Of a DNA stretch of 64,000 bases, positions 8,836 to 18,099 are shown one piece after another. The position numbers and the translations under genes were made by a program. The stretch lies in the NCBI GenBank assembly GCA_003426165.1, contig QUAH01000002.1, positions 1 to 64,000 of the forward strand. The letters are read 5' to 3'. The notes under the pieces are model-generated. The model was not told the DNA's origin and made no database searches. It saw nothing but the letters and a program-made list of their open reading frames with translations. The DNA comes from Candidatus Saccharicenans subterraneus (GTDB lineage Bacteria; Acidobacteriota; Aminicenantia; Aminicenantales; Saccharicenantaceae). Position 1 is the stretch's first letter. Every line of letters starts with the position of its first letter.

Positions 8836-9195
8836 ATGGATAAGCCGGCCAAGCTACAGGAGCAACTCTACAAGCACCTGCCCGGGGTGATTGCGGTGCT
8901 GGTGGCCATCTGGCTCCTTTCACCCTTCATTAAGATCGACCGCTCTGATTATGCCCAGGGCAAGGTCCTGGTTTACAGGCTGGCTTTTGGCCTGATGATA
9001 ATGATCGTCATGCTGGGCAAGATGGGCTTTGATGTTTTCTTTCCCCAGGGAATCGCCCGGCCGGTCTCTAACGTCAAGTCAGCAATTTTCCTCCTGCTGG
9101 GAATCCTGCTCCTGGCCTTCGTGATTTACATCATCATCCAGGCTGGCTCGCTGTTCATGACCAGCTACCCGGACACTTCAGAATTCGGCCAGTAA
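8836..9195 (+). CDS. small three-helix membrane protein
   Basis: A 119-residue integral membrane protein of unknown family. Three hydrophobic helices are visible at about 16-34, 50-66 and 80-105, with charged loops. The N-terminus is cytoplasm-like with several lysines. ATG at 8836 has only a weak CCAGG before it, which fits a near-leaderless transcript. It is alone on its strand, between the divergent FecR-like gene and the convergent CPBP protease gene. No function can be inferred. Confidence 0.7.
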   Translation: MDKPAKLQEQLYKHLPGVIAVLVAIWLLSPFIKIDRSDYAQGKVLVYRLAFGLMIMIVMLGKMGFDVFFPQGIARPVSNVKSAIFLLLGILLLAFVIYIIIQAGSLFMTSYPDTSEFGQ

Positions 9196-9396
9196 AACCC
9201 ATCACCCAACTGGCCTTCACTCTGTCTGAGTTACAACTGGAGCCTGTTATTCAGCAGGGATGATTGCTCCCGTTCGTTTAGCCGGGATAGCAAGGCCCGG
9301 CCTGTAAAGAGCAAGTCAAGAGAAAAGTTGTTTGCCATCCGGTTCCAGGGTGCCAGCGCTGATCATAGAGGTCGGCCCCGGGATAACAAAAATCTA

Positions 9397-10203
9397 TTAC
9401 TTAAACATCTCTTTATTTCTGACCGCAATGAAGATGGCCGCCAGCAGGTAAAGCGCGGTCACCAGCCCCTCGGTGATGGGAGTCAGCTCGAAGAGCTGGC
9501 CGGTAAAATTTATCATGAAATGGAACAGGATGGCCGCCAAGGTGCTGCGCTGGTTCCTGAAGAACAGGTAGGTAAAGATGACTGACTTGGGAAAGAGGTC
9601 AAGAAAATAAAAGCCCAGAAGCAGCGGCTGGTCGGCTTTGGCTTGCAGGGGATAGCCTTTCACCATAAAAAGCGGGATATGCCACAGGGCCCAGACTGCG
9701 GCAATGAGCAGGCTGGCCCTCAGCCCCGACATCCGACTTTGCAGCTTGTCCAGCCAATAGCCGCGCCAGCCCAGTTCCTCGGGAAAAGGGCCAATGAAAA
9801 ATGTATAAAAAATAAAAACGAGAATTGACGGGATATGGGCCCGGACCTGGGGAACCAGCCGGAGCTGGTCCAGCGATTCTCCGAGAAGAAAAGAAACTAG
9901 AATGGCCATCACGGTGATGACCAGAGGCAGGAAAAAGATAAGACGGTAACTGCCGCGGCTTATCAGGGTTGGGTCAAACACCCGTCGCCAGTAATCCCAG
10001 TGGTATTCAGCCTCTTCTCCCAGCAGGATAAAGGCCAGGGCCACCACAGCCGGCACCAGTAACCCGCCCAGAAGCAGCACCTTTACCGCCAGGTTCTCCA
10101 GGCCCCGGCCGGTGGATACAGCCAGCAACCACGGTATCCAGGTCAGGGCCAGCACAAAAGGTATGTATAGGAAAGGATTAATATGAATTTTCTTTGAGAA
10201 CAT
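9397..10203 (-). CDS. CPBP-family intramembrane metalloprotease
   Basis: A 268-residue, multi-helix membrane protein of the CPBP (CAAX prenyl protease 2 / Abi) family. The two signature motifs are present: the EExxxR-type PEELGWRG in the middle of the protein and the later ALWHIPLF containing the metal-ligand histidine. About seven hydrophobic helices can be counted. The family includes intramembrane proteases of unknown substrate in bacteria. ATG at 10203 is preceded by AGGAGTG. It is a single gene; it converges with the small membrane protein gene. Confidence 0.88.
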   Translation of the reverse strand: MFSKKIHINPFLYIPFVLALTWIPWLLAVSTGRGLENLAVKVLLLGGLLVPAVVALAFILLGEEAEYHWDYWRRVFDPTLISRGSYRLIFFLPLVITVMAILVSFLLGESLDQLRLVPQVRAHIPSILVFIFYTFFIGPFPEELGWRGYWLDKLQSRMSGLRASLLIAAVWALWHIPLFMVKGYPLQAKADQPLLLGFYFLDLFPKSVIFTYLFFRNQRSTLAAILFHFMINFTGQLFELTPITEGLVTALYLLAAIFIAVRNKEMFK

Positions 10204-10549
10204 GGGTCACTCCTGTCTGTGCTCAGCCTCTCTTAAAATACAAGAAAAGGCCTTCCGGATAAAGAAAAAATTTTTGCCGGCCCGCAACTGTCCTTAAGCC
10301 AAGTGACCTGGCTTGCTTGAAAATGACAGGATAAAAGGACCGCGGTTGATATGGACACCGGGAAACCCTTAGGCCAGTCACAATTCAATCCATCCACAAT
10401 TACCAAGCGAGCTGATACTAAAAATTACTCCCATGAATGCTGCTCTTTTATGGATAAATTGTAGTATCATGTTATCTCCGGATAATGGCTGTTGAGCTAA
10501 TCCTCAACAGAACTTATCTATATAAAGGTTAGACCTCCTGCGGAGCAAG
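10204..10549. other. divergent intergenic region before zinc dehydrogenase
   Basis: About 345 bases. A -10-like TATCAT near 10465-10470 in an AT-rich stretch could serve the dehydrogenase, giving a leader of about 75 bases. No gene is seen. Confidence 0.35.
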
Positions 10550-11587
10550 ATGATGAAAGCAGTGCTATTAACCGGTACAAGACAGGTTCAACTCATGGAG
10601 AAACCAGATCCCGAGCTGCCCGACAGAGATTGGGTTCTGCTCAGAACCAGGGTGGCCGGTATCTGCGGCAGCGACCTGCATTACTTTATCTCCGATTCGG
10701 TCGGCGGCGAGAAAGTCCCCTACCCCTGCCTGGCCGGCCATGAATGCTCGGCTGAGGTGGTCCGGGTTGGCCCGGAAGCCGGGGACTTTAACCCCGGCGA
10801 GCTGGTAGCGGTTGAGCCATCCATCTCCTGCGGAGCCTGCGACCAGTGCCTGGTCGGCCGGTTCAACACCTGCCGGAAGATTAAATTCCTCGGTCACCCG
10901 GGAGAACTGGACGGCTGTTTCGCCGAATACTTCGTGATGCCTGCCAGAAACTTAATCAGGCTGGATTCATCCCTGACCCCGGAAGAAGCCATGCTGGCCG
11001 AACCGCTGTCCATCGCCCTGCACGCCATCAACCTGGCGGCACCGGTGGGCGGGGACAGGGTGGCGGTCCTGGGTGCCGGGCCCATCGGCCTGTCGTTGAT
11101 ATTACTTCTCCGGCATCGGGGGCTGAGTTCAATCTTTGCCACCGACCGCTCGGAAGCCAGGGTCAAGGCCGCCCTCAGGGCCGGGGCCGCCTGGGCGGCC
11201 AGCGTTGAGCAGGAAGACGTAGTCCGGGAAATTCTTTCCCGGCAGCCTTTGGGGCTGGACCTGGTGTTTGAGGCAAGTGGCGACCAGGAAGCCATAGACC
11301 AGTCCGTGGCCCTGGTCAAACCGGGTGGCCGGATAATACAGGTCGGGATTCCGGTTCCGGAGAGGGTGTCTTACCAGATAGCCCGCCTGCGCCGCAAGGA
11401 AGTTACCATAATCAATTCCAGGCGGCAGAACCGGTGCCTGGAGCCAGCCCTTCAGATGATCAAGAACAGGGAAATTGAGGTGGACTGGCTGCTCACCCAT
11501 CGCTTCCGGCCGGAAGAAGCCCAGCAGGCTTTTTCCACCGCGGCCGACCGCCTGGATGGGGTCCTCAAGGCGGCCTTCATTTTCTGA
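10550..11587 (+). CDS. zinc-dependent medium-chain alcohol/polyol dehydrogenase
   Basis: A 345-residue MDR-superfamily enzyme that oxidises a secondary alcohol or polyol with NAD(P). Catalytic zinc ligands are seen in GICGSDLHYF and GHE (AGHECSAEV); the four structural-zinc cysteines are in the CGACDQC...NTC stretch. The Rossmann glycine motif is VLGAGPIGLS in the middle. The pattern is nearest to L-threonine 3-dehydrogenase, sorbitol/iditol dehydrogenase and sugar-alcohol phosphate dehydrogenases; the substrate cannot be chosen from sequence. Two ATGs in tandem (10550, 10553) are both usable. It is a single gene, convergent with the next operon; a sugar-related role would suit the fucosidase and rhamnosidase genes nearby, which is inference. 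Confidence 0.9.
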   Translation: MMKAVLLTGTRQVQLMEKPDPELPDRDWVLLRTRVAGICGSDLHYFISDSVGGEKVPYPCLAGHECSAEVVRVGPEAGDFNPGELVAVEPSISCGACDQCLVGRFNTCRKIKFLGHPGELDGCFAEYFVMPARNLIRLDSSLTPEEAMLAEPLSIALHAINLAAPVGGDRVAVLGAGPIGLSLILLLRHRGLSSIFATDRSEARVKAALRAGAAWAASVEQEDVVREILSRQPLGLDLVFEASGDQEAIDQSVALVKPGGRIIQVGIPVPERVSYQIARLRRKEVTIINSRRQNRCLEPALQMIKNREIEVDWLLTHRFRPEEAQQAFSTAADRLDGVLKAAFIF

Positions 11588-11607
11588 TTGGTGAGGAAAG
11601 TTAACGG

Positions 11608-11627
11608 CGGCCCTGGAAACAGGGCCG
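11608..11627. other. GAAA-tetraloop hairpin between convergent genes
   Basis: CGGCCCTG and CAGGGCCG form a perfect 8-base-pair stem closed by a GAAA loop, between the dehydrogenase stop (11587) and the beta-barrel stop (11677). There is no T run on either side, so it is not a classic terminator, but it could protect 3' ends. Confidence 0.45.
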
Positions 11628-11676
11628 GATTGAAGCGGCAAGAATAAATTCGGGAAAGGCTTATGCCCGAAATTTC

Positions 11677-12252
11677 CTAAAAAATAAAGCCCAGCACCGC
11701 CGAAGCCCGGGTTCCACCGATCTTGAAATCGACCCCTTCGTAGGTATCACTGGCGGCGCAATAACTGCCGCACAGTCCGAAGAGGACCGCCTTGAACCTT
11801 AGGTACAGTCCTGCCTCCGCCAGAAATCCCAGCTTGTTGCCGCTGACCTTGATGTCCATGGCCTCTTCTTCGTAGGTGGCCGAGGCCACTCCGGCCCCGA
11901 TGAAGATTTTCAAGCTCCGGGCCACGGAGGGGAAATAGGCCAGCCCTCCGCCCATAAATTGCTGCTTGGAATGGGCGGGTTCATTCAGCTCCGGGGTGGT
12001 GCCATTTTTGCTCAGGGTGGAAAACATTCCGTAGATATAGACATCGCTGATAACCCTGAACCCCAGCTTGAATTCCGGCACCATGACCTTGCTTCCGTAG
12101 ACTTCCTTGTAGCCGGAATCGGCGGGAAAAAGATAACCGTAGCTGAACGACAGCATCACGGTGTCAGCCCGCAACGCAGGGGCCAGAAAAATTGAAGACA
12201 GGATCAGTGAAAACAAAACCGCGAGGGTGCCTGTGGCTTTGTAGTTATTCAT
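11677..12252 (-). CDS. small outer-membrane beta-barrel protein
   Basis: A 191-residue exported protein. A signal peptide covers about residues 1-29 (hydrophobic core LAVLFSLILSSIFLAPALRA). The rest alternates polar and aromatic residues in short strands (FSYGYLFP, FKLGFRVISDVYIYG, GLYLRFKAVLFGLCGSY), and it ends ALGFIF with a terminal Phe, as outer-membrane proteins often do. An 8-strand OmpW/OmpA-like barrel is plausible. The start lies one base after the stop of the M6 protease gene, so both are probably one operon and may act together outside the inner membrane. Confidence 0.8.
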   Translation of the reverse strand: MNNYKATGTLAVLFSLILSSIFLAPALRADTVMLSFSYGYLFPADSGYKEVYGSKVMVPEFKLGFRVISDVYIYGMFSTLSKNGTTPELNEPAHSKQQFMGGGLAYFPSVARSLKIFIGAGVASATYEEEAMDIKVSGNKLGFLAEAGLYLRFKAVLFGLCGSYCAASDTYEGVDFKIGGTRASAVLGFIF

Positions 12253-12253
12253 G

Positions 12254-14383
12254 CTATCCCTTCTTGTTTATGATTTTAAGAATTTTTTCCCTGGTTAACT
12301 CCGAACCGGTCTTCTGCTGCGAGGAAGAGCTGATGACCCGTCCGTAGCAATCGAGGGCCTGAATGGTGTAGAGGTAAGTTTTATCTGCTTCCAGGTACTT
12401 GTCAATGTAGACAACCTGGCCTGACGAAAAATCAGAATCCCTGAAGGTCTGGACGATATGGGGATTGGCCCCGCTGCCCGCTTCCTGCCGGGTAAGCTGG
12501 TAGCTATCGACGTTGAAGGGCGCCGCCTTGCTGACCTGAATGGTAATCCGGGCAAAGGCCCTTTGCAGGATCCAGGCTCTTTCCACCTTGCGCTCCACCT
12601 GGATATTGATGTTTATTTCAGGAATAAAACCTGTCCCGCTCAGGCTGAGCAGGGCCTGGGGTGTGGAGGGGTCGTTAGAATTTATGGCGAAAGTGGCGGT
12701 CAGAGGCCCGGTGTTGTAGGCTCCAAGCCTGAAGCCGACTTCCCGGCTGCTTCCGGCATTGACCGTAAAGGGAAAGGTGGTGGTCAGGCAGGAAAAATCC
12801 GTAGCCCCGGATAGCCGGCTGATGCTGTTGACGATCAAGGGCCCGGCCCCGTCATTATAAATCGTCAGGGTCAGGTCGGCATTGGTGCAGACATTGACCT
12901 GGCCGAAGCTGAGACTTGAAGACGACAGTCGCAGGGCAGGGTTGGCCCCGGCATACATCCTGAAACTTATTGGAGTGCCGGAACCGGTGATTTCGGTCAT
13001 ACCCATTCCGGTCGGACTGCCGTCATACCGCAAGGTTGCCGGGTAGGTGGAAGGACCCAGCTCCGAGCCCGGCCGGTAAAAATCAGCCGCATTGACGCCC
13101 CTGATGCCCAGCTCGATCTCGTCCAGGCCGTCGGCCTGGACCAGCATCAGCAATTTATGTTCGGTATAGGAATTGTCATAGAGGAAGTTGGTGCCGTAGG
13201 AATTAAGCCTGGCATCAACGTGCCAGACGGCCAGGCCAACGTTGCCGCCGTTAACGCTGACCAGCCTGGAGTCGTTCTTTATGGCATACCGGTTCTGGAC
13301 CAGGTAATATTCGTTGAAAATGTCTCCGCTGATCGCCCCCGGAAAGAAAATCAGGGCTTCTGGATAATTACCCGTGGCTCTCAGGCTGTAAACCTGGCTG
13401 CCTGAACTGAAGACTGCCGGGGTTAGCCAGTCCAGGACAAACTTGGAAAAGGCGTTGTGGTCGAAGTTGTTGGAGTCCATCATGTCAAAGCCGCCCACGC
13501 CACCCTTGGGACCAATCGAATCATCATAATCATAGTAATCCGGCAGGCCCAGGGCATGTCCCGTTTCGTGGATGGCCACCTGCGGGGTGAACTGGCCGGA
13601 AGGATAATTATAAAGCTCCCACTGCCAGGAATATCTCCTGAGCCTCTTGCCGTCAAGCAGATAACTGGTATCACTGAAAGTCGTCTGGTAACCCCACCAG
13701 AAAGAAGCCCATTCGCCGTGGGGCCCGGTCCAGAACACCAGAAAGTAATCAATGTAGCCGTCATTATCGTTATCGTACTGGGAAAAATCGTGCCCCTGGG
13801 TGTCGTAATAATTAAGAACTTCTTTAATGAGATTCTGGCGGCCCTGGGTTGTTTCTTCCACCTGGGAACGGTTATAAGCGGTGGTATACCAGCCGAGCAC
13901 ATTGCCCTGAATATCAAGCTGACTGTAAGAGGCCCGCGAATAATAGGCCCTCATGGTTTCATATGGATAGGTTGGGTCGTAAATGTCTTCCGAACCGAAA
14001 AGCTTTAGAGCGATGAAATCAGCACTGGTAATGGGCGCATAATCCTGGAAGGCAACCAGGATGGCCAGGACCTTAACCTGGCCCCTGGTGGGCATTCCCC
14101 GTCGGCTCGGTGGCGGAGCCAGCAGCCGGTCAATCTCCTGCGGGCTCAAGCCCTGGGCTTCCAGGGCCAGGCGTTTCACCCGGTAATTCAGTTGAGCTAC
14201 AACGTCGGGGTCCATCCGGTGATTGCCGATTTCCCTGGCCGCGGCCACCCGGGCGGCATAGGTGCCATCCTGCTTGTATTTCTGAATCTGCTCCCTGGTG
14301 GGTGGCTCCAGGGCCCGCAGGCCCGCGTTTAACAGGAGAATAAAGATTAACAATAAAAAAAAGACCCTGTTTCTTATCAGCAC
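12254..14383 (-). CDS. secreted M6-family metalloprotease with choice-of-anchor D-like domain
   Basis: A 709-residue exported zinc protease. The zinc motif is complete: AIHETGHALGLPDYYD (HExxHxxGxxD) in the middle of the M6 (immune inhibitor A-like) domain. After the catalytic domain come an ASPM/HYDIN-like or choice-of-anchor D beta-domain (about residues 495-600, LRLSSSSLSFGQVNVCT) and a fibronectin-like end. I choose GTG at 14383 because AGGGGAGGA stands just upstream and the protein then begins with a signal peptide (VLIRNRVFFLLLIFILLL); the longer frame to 14488 puts 35 unnatural residues before it. It is followed after one base by the beta-barrel gene. Substrate unknown; extracellular protein breakdown is likely. 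Confidence 0.9.
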   Translation of the reverse strand: MLIRNRVFFLLLIFILLLNAGLRALEPPTREQIQKYKQDGTYAARVAAAREIGNHRMDPDVVAQLNYRVKRLALEAQGLSPQEIDRLLAPPPSRRGMPTRGQVKVLAILVAFQDYAPITSADFIALKLFGSEDIYDPTYPYETMRAYYSRASYSQLDIQGNVLGWYTTAYNRSQVEETTQGRQNLIKEVLNYYDTQGHDFSQYDNDNDGYIDYFLVFWTGPHGEWASFWWGYQTTFSDTSYLLDGKRLRRYSWQWELYNYPSGQFTPQVAIHETGHALGLPDYYDYDDSIGPKGGVGGFDMMDSNNFDHNAFSKFVLDWLTPAVFSSGSQVYSLRATGNYPEALIFFPGAISGDIFNEYYLVQNRYAIKNDSRLVSVNGGNVGLAVWHVDARLNSYGTNFLYDNSYTEHKLLMLVQADGLDEIELGIRGVNAADFYRPGSELGPSTYPATLRYDGSPTGMGMTEITGSGTPISFRMYAGANPALRLSSSSLSFGQVNVCTNADLTLTIYNDGAGPLIVNSISRLSGATDFSCLTTTFPFTVNAGSSREVGFRLGAYNTGPLTATFAINSNDPSTPQALLSLSGTGFIPEININIQVERKVERAWILQRAFARITIQVSKAAPFNVDSYQLTRQEAGSGANPHIVQTFRDSDFSSGQVVYIDKYLEADKTYLYTIQALDCYGRVISSSSQQKTGSELTREKILKIINKKG

Positions 14384-14729
14384 AGGCTTCCTCCCCTCTT
14401 CACTCTTTCGAAACCTCAATTCTATTATCCTGATTGAGTCCCGTCTGTCAACCGAAAATTGGCCACAGCAGAACCGGGCCCGGGCCACCAGCCAAAAAAT
14501 CAGTTAGAGCATCCGATTGGAATCCGGCAATATATTAAATTGGCTTTTTAAGCTTGAGCTCAGGGATTGTCTCTTCATTTTACACTTCCCCTGACAGTTC
14601 CCTGGAAGCTGGGGGGCAGGCTGTGGCCAGGTCGGAGCCATAAATTTTCTTTGTTTATCATCATTCTATTTGCTTATAATATCCCTGATTAATCGGGCTG
14701 GCGAAAAAGCCGGAGATGAGGAGTTAGCC
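14384..14729. other. divergent intergenic region
   Basis: About 345 bases between the M6 protease and the symporter genes. It holds the symporter promoter at 14651-14680; nothing else is recognisable. Confidence 0.4.
14651..14680 (+). promoter_or_regulatory. promoter of symporter-fucosidase operon
   Basis: TTGTTT at 14651-14656 and a perfect TATAAT at 14675-14680 are separated by 18 bases. A start near 14687 would leave about 43 bases before the ATG at 14730. Confidence 0.6.
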
Positions 14730-16274
14730 ATGCAACTTCACTGGTTGGACCTTTCGGTCTTCATACTCTTTTTCATCGTGGTGGTTTCGGTCAGCATGTA
14801 CAAGAGCCGCAAGGAGCGGACCGGGACAGATTTTTTCCTGGCCGGGCGGGGGCTGGTCTGGCCACTGATCGGTTTCTCGCTGATAGCGGCCAACATTTCC
14901 ACCGAGCATTTTGTCGGCATGTCCGGCCAGGCCGCGGGTGTGGCCGGCATGGCCGTGGCCAGCTACGAGTGGATGGCCGCCATCACCCTGGTTTTCGTGG
15001 CCCTGTTCTTCCTGCCAAAATTCCTGCGCAGCGGGATTTATACCATTCCTGAATTCCTGGAGTACCGCTACAACCCGGCAGCCCGCGGCATCATGGCTTT
15101 TTACATGATCCTGATGTACACCCTGGTCAGCATCGCGGCCGTGGTTTACACCGGGGCCCTGGCCCTGCACACCATATTCGACTTCGACCTGGTGAAAGCC
15201 GTCTGGCTCATAGGCATTATTGCTGCCGTTTACACCACCTGGGGCGGGCTCAAGGCCGTGGCCTGGGCCGACCTCTTCCAGGGCTCGGCCCTGATCCTCG
15301 GCGGGCTGGTGACCATGGTCCTGGGCTTCAGGGCCGTGGGCGGGATCGGAGCCTTCGTGGCCGCCAACCAGGACAAGCTCCACATGATCATGCCGGCCAA
15401 CCACCCGGTGATTCCCTGGACCACCCTGGTCATCGGGCTCTGGATCCCAAATTTTTATTACTGGGGACTGAACCAGTTTATTACCCAGAGAACCCTGGCC
15501 GCCAAGAGCCTGAAGCAGGGACAGCTGGGAATCATGTTTGCCGCTTTTCTCAAACTGCTCATACCTTTCATCATCGTCATGCCGGGCATAATCTCCTACC
15601 AGCTCTACAAAGACCAGCTGCTGGCCCCCGGCCATACCACCGACCAGGCCTACCCGCTTCTCATCCGCAACCTGGTTGGGCCTGGAATGAGAGGCTTCAT
15701 CCTGGCCGCCATCGCCGGGGCCGTGATCAGCACCCTGGGTTCACTCCTGAACTCGGTTTCCACCATCCTGACCATGGACCTCTATAAACGCCACCTGAAG
15801 AAGGAGGCCAGCCAGCAAACCCTGATCAAGATCGGCCGGGTGGCCACCATCGTTTTCGTGCTGGTGGTCTGCTTGCTGGCACCCAAGCTGGGAGACCCCA
15901 GGTTCAAGGGCATCTTCAACTACATCCAGGAATTCCAGGGCTTTGTCTCGCCGGGCGTGCTGGCCGCCTTTGTTTTTGGCCTGTTCATCAAGCGGACGCC
16001 GCCGGCGGCCGGAGTGACCGCCCTGGTTCTCTCCGTTCCGGTTTATGGCTTCCTGAAATGGCAGTTTGGCGATGTAGCCTTCTTGAACCGCATTGCCATC
16101 AACTTTATCGTCCTGGTGCTGGTCATGGCCATCATTACCCTGGTCAGACCGCTCAAGCAGCCAAAAGAACTTCCGGTCCAGGAAAACTTTGACATGCGTT
16201 CCACCCCGGTTCTCAAGTACCTGTGCGCCGCCATCATCATTCTGACCGTCGCCCTTTACATAATTTTCTGGTAA
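14730..16274 (+). CDS. sodium:solute symporter (SSS family)
   Basis: A 514-residue transporter of the SSS (SGLT-like) family that would couple Na+ entry to uptake of a sugar or related solute across the inner membrane. About 13-14 hydrophobic helices are visible. Family patterns include TDFFLAGRGLVWPLIGFSLIAANIS at the start (kept here only in part), YTIPEFLEYRYNP, TTWGGLKAVAWADLFQ and NSVSTILTMDLY. The ATG at 14730 is preceded by GAGGAG; the longer frame from TTG 14670 overlaps the promoter. The alpha-L-fucosidase gene follows 27 bases later, so L-fucose or a fucosylated sugar is the best guess for the substrate, by context only. Confidence 0.93.
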   Translation: MQLHWLDLSVFILFFIVVVSVSMYKSRKERTGTDFFLAGRGLVWPLIGFSLIAANISTEHFVGMSGQAAGVAGMAVASYEWMAAITLVFVALFFLPKFLRSGIYTIPEFLEYRYNPAARGIMAFYMILMYTLVSIAAVVYTGALALHTIFDFDLVKAVWLIGIIAAVYTTWGGLKAVAWADLFQGSALILGGLVTMVLGFRAVGGIGAFVAANQDKLHMIMPANHPVIPWTTLVIGLWIPNFYYWGLNQFITQRTLAAKSLKQGQLGIMFAAFLKLLIPFIIVMPGIISYQLYKDQLLAPGHTTDQAYPLLIRNLVGPGMRGFILAAIAGAVISTLGSLLNSVSTILTMDLYKRHLKKEASQQTLIKIGRVATIVFVLVVCLLAPKLGDPRFKGIFNYIQEFQGFVSPGVLAAFVFGLFIKRTPPAAGVTALVLSVPVYGFLKWQFGDVAFLNRIAINFIVLVLVMAIITLVRPLKQPKELPVQENFDMRSTPVLKYLCAAIIILTVALYIIFW

Positions 16275-16301
16275 TCCTGAAAAAGCGAGGAATGTTTTAA
16301 G

Positions 16302-17909
16302 ATGCCAGCGGGCCCGACCATGAGATTGTCCCGGGCAACAAAGATCCTGCCTGCGCTGTTCCTGGCCACATTCATTGCTCTTTCCAGCCTGGTGGTTTCC
16401 CGGGGCCAGCCGACAGAAATTACTTTCAGGAATGTCCAGATCATTGAACCCGGCGACCCGCCCGATATCATAATTTTGAAAGCGGCCCGGGTTGTCCCGA
16501 CCAGGCGGCAGATAAAGTGGCAGGAAAAGGAACTGGCCGCCTTTGTCCATTTCGGGCTTAACACCTTCACCGACCAGGAACACGGCGACGGAACCGCCAG
16601 CCCTTCTCTTTTTCAGCCATCGGCCTTCAATCCGAGGCAGTGGGCCAGGGTATTCAAGGAGGCCGGCTTCCGGATGATAATCCTGACCGCCAAGCATCAC
16701 GACGGATTCTGCCTCTGGCCAACCCGGACCACCGAGTACTCGGTCAAATCGAGCTCCTGGCGGAAGGGAAAGGGCGACGTGGTCAGGGAAGTGGCCATGG
16801 CCTGCCGGGAAGAGGGCCTGGATTTCGGGCTTTACCTTTCCCCCTGGGACCGGCACGAAAAGAGTTACGGCAGCCCGCAGTACAACGAGTTTTTCCGTCG
16901 CCAGTTAAAAGAACTGCTGAGCGATTATGGCCCGGTGGCCGAGGTCTGGTTCGACGGATATTGCGGAGAAGGCCCGAACGGTCGGAAGCAGGATTATGAC
17001 TGGAACTCCTACTACCAGTTGATAAGAAAACTCCAGCCGGAAGCGGTCATCGCCATCATGGGTCCCGACGTTCGCTGGGTTGGCAACGAAAGCGGCCTGG
17101 CCAGGGAGAGCGAATGGAGCGTTCTTCCCCTTAACATTTCTGAAGCTTCTCTGAACCTGCTAAAGGCCGGGCGCACGCCGCTGGAAAGAATATTCCAGCC
17201 GGCCAACGTCATGGGTGAAGACCTCGGGAGCCGGGAGGTGATCGGCGGAGCCCGGGCGCTGTTCTGGTACCCGGCCGAAGTCGATGTTTCCATCAGGCCA
17301 GGCTGGTTTTACCACCAGGACCAGGACAGGCAGGTTAAATCGCCCCCGGAGCTTTTTGAAATTTATCTTAAATCGGTTGGCAGAAATTCTGTCCTGCTGC
17401 TTAACGTTCCGCCGGACAGGAGGGGCCTGGTCAATGAAAACGACGTGCGGGCTCTCCGGGGCTGGCGGCAATTGCTGGATCAGACCTTTAAGGAAGGCTA
17501 CATCAAAAAGACCGCGGCCAGAGCCTCCGGCCAGTCCCCCGGAACCGAGGCCAGCTACCTGGTCAGGAAAAACCCGGATGGGGTCTGGAGCCCTCCGCCC
17601 GGCCAGTTTCCGGCCTGGCTGGAGTTCACGCTGGAAAGAAATAGCCGCTTTGATTGCCTGGAAATAAGGGAAGACATCTCCCGCGGCCAGAGAATTGAGG
17701 ACTTCTCGGTCGAAGCCTGGCTGGCGGGTAAATGGACTGAAATTGCCGGGGGTACGACGGTGGGTTATAAAAGGCTGCTGACCTTTTCCCCCGTTTCGGC
17801 TGACCGGGTGAGGCTGGTGATACGGCAATCCCGTGATGTTCCCCGGGTGAAGAGTTTCAACCTTTACAGGCTGGCCCACCCGGCTGCGCGGCCGGCCGGC
17901 AATCGCTGA
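16302..17909 (+). CDS. exported alpha-L-fucosidase (GH29)
   Basis: A 535-residue glycoside hydrolase family 29 enzyme that removes terminal L-fucose. The N-terminus is a signal peptide (LPALFLATFIALSSLVV), so it acts in the periplasm or outside. GH29 patterns are clear: AAFVHFGLNTFTD, LTAKHHDGFCLWPT, GLYLSPWD and the nucleophile Asp218 in EVWFDG. A C-terminal F5/8 type C (discoidin-like) beta-sandwich from about residue 390 probably binds sugar. ATG 16302 or 16320 may be used. The general acid/base residue is not assigned because it varies in the family. It is co-transcribed with the sodium symporter upstream, which would import the released sugar. Confidence 0.93.
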   Translation: MPAGPTMRLSRATKILPALFLATFIALSSLVVSRGQPTEITFRNVQIIEPGDPPDIIILKAARVVPTRRQIKWQEKELAAFVHFGLNTFTDQEHGDGTASPSLFQPSAFNPRQWARVFKEAGFRMIILTAKHHDGFCLWPTRTTEYSVKSSSWRKGKGDVVREVAMACREEGLDFGLYLSPWDRHEKSYGSPQYNEFFRRQLKELLSDYGPVAEVWFDGYCGEGPNGRKQDYDWNSYYQLIRKLQPEAVIAIMGPDVRWVGNESGLARESEWSVLPLNISEASLNLLKAGRTPLERIFQPANVMGEDLGSREVIGGARALFWYPAEVDVSIRPGWFYHQDQDRQVKSPPELFEIYLKSVGRNSVLLLNVPPDRRGLVNENDVRALRGWRQLLDQTFKEGYIKKTAARASGQSPGTEASYLVRKNPDGVWSPPPGQFPAWLEFTLERNSRFDCLEIREDISRGQRIEDFSVEAWLAGKWTEIAGGTTVGYKRLLTFSPVSADRVRLVIRQSRDVPRVKSFNLYRLAHPAARPAGNR

Positions 17910-18099
17910 ATTGAATTCATTCGGTTCCGACCCTTACGGCCCAACCTAATTGTTCAGAAACCGGCCGGTATGCCTGGTCAAGTATAGTTGGCAATATGTT
18001 CGGCGCAATCCCTCCATTCCCCGATAGCCATCAGAATTCTGCACCTGATTGACAGCCCCAGTGAAGTGATTAAATTATTTAATACGGGGAGAAAAAACG

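Noticed and set aside
11608-11627. Hairpin considered as a terminator
   Set aside because: The stem is strong but no T run follows on either strand, so it is listed only as a hairpin.
14724-15635. 303-residue minus-strand frame inside the symporter gene
   Set aside because: His/Gln/Gly-rich shadow of a membrane protein gene; no recognisable domain.
15741-16856. 371-residue minus-strand frame across symporter and fucosidase
   Set aside because: It covers the ends of two well-supported genes in antisense; composition is that of a shadow frame.
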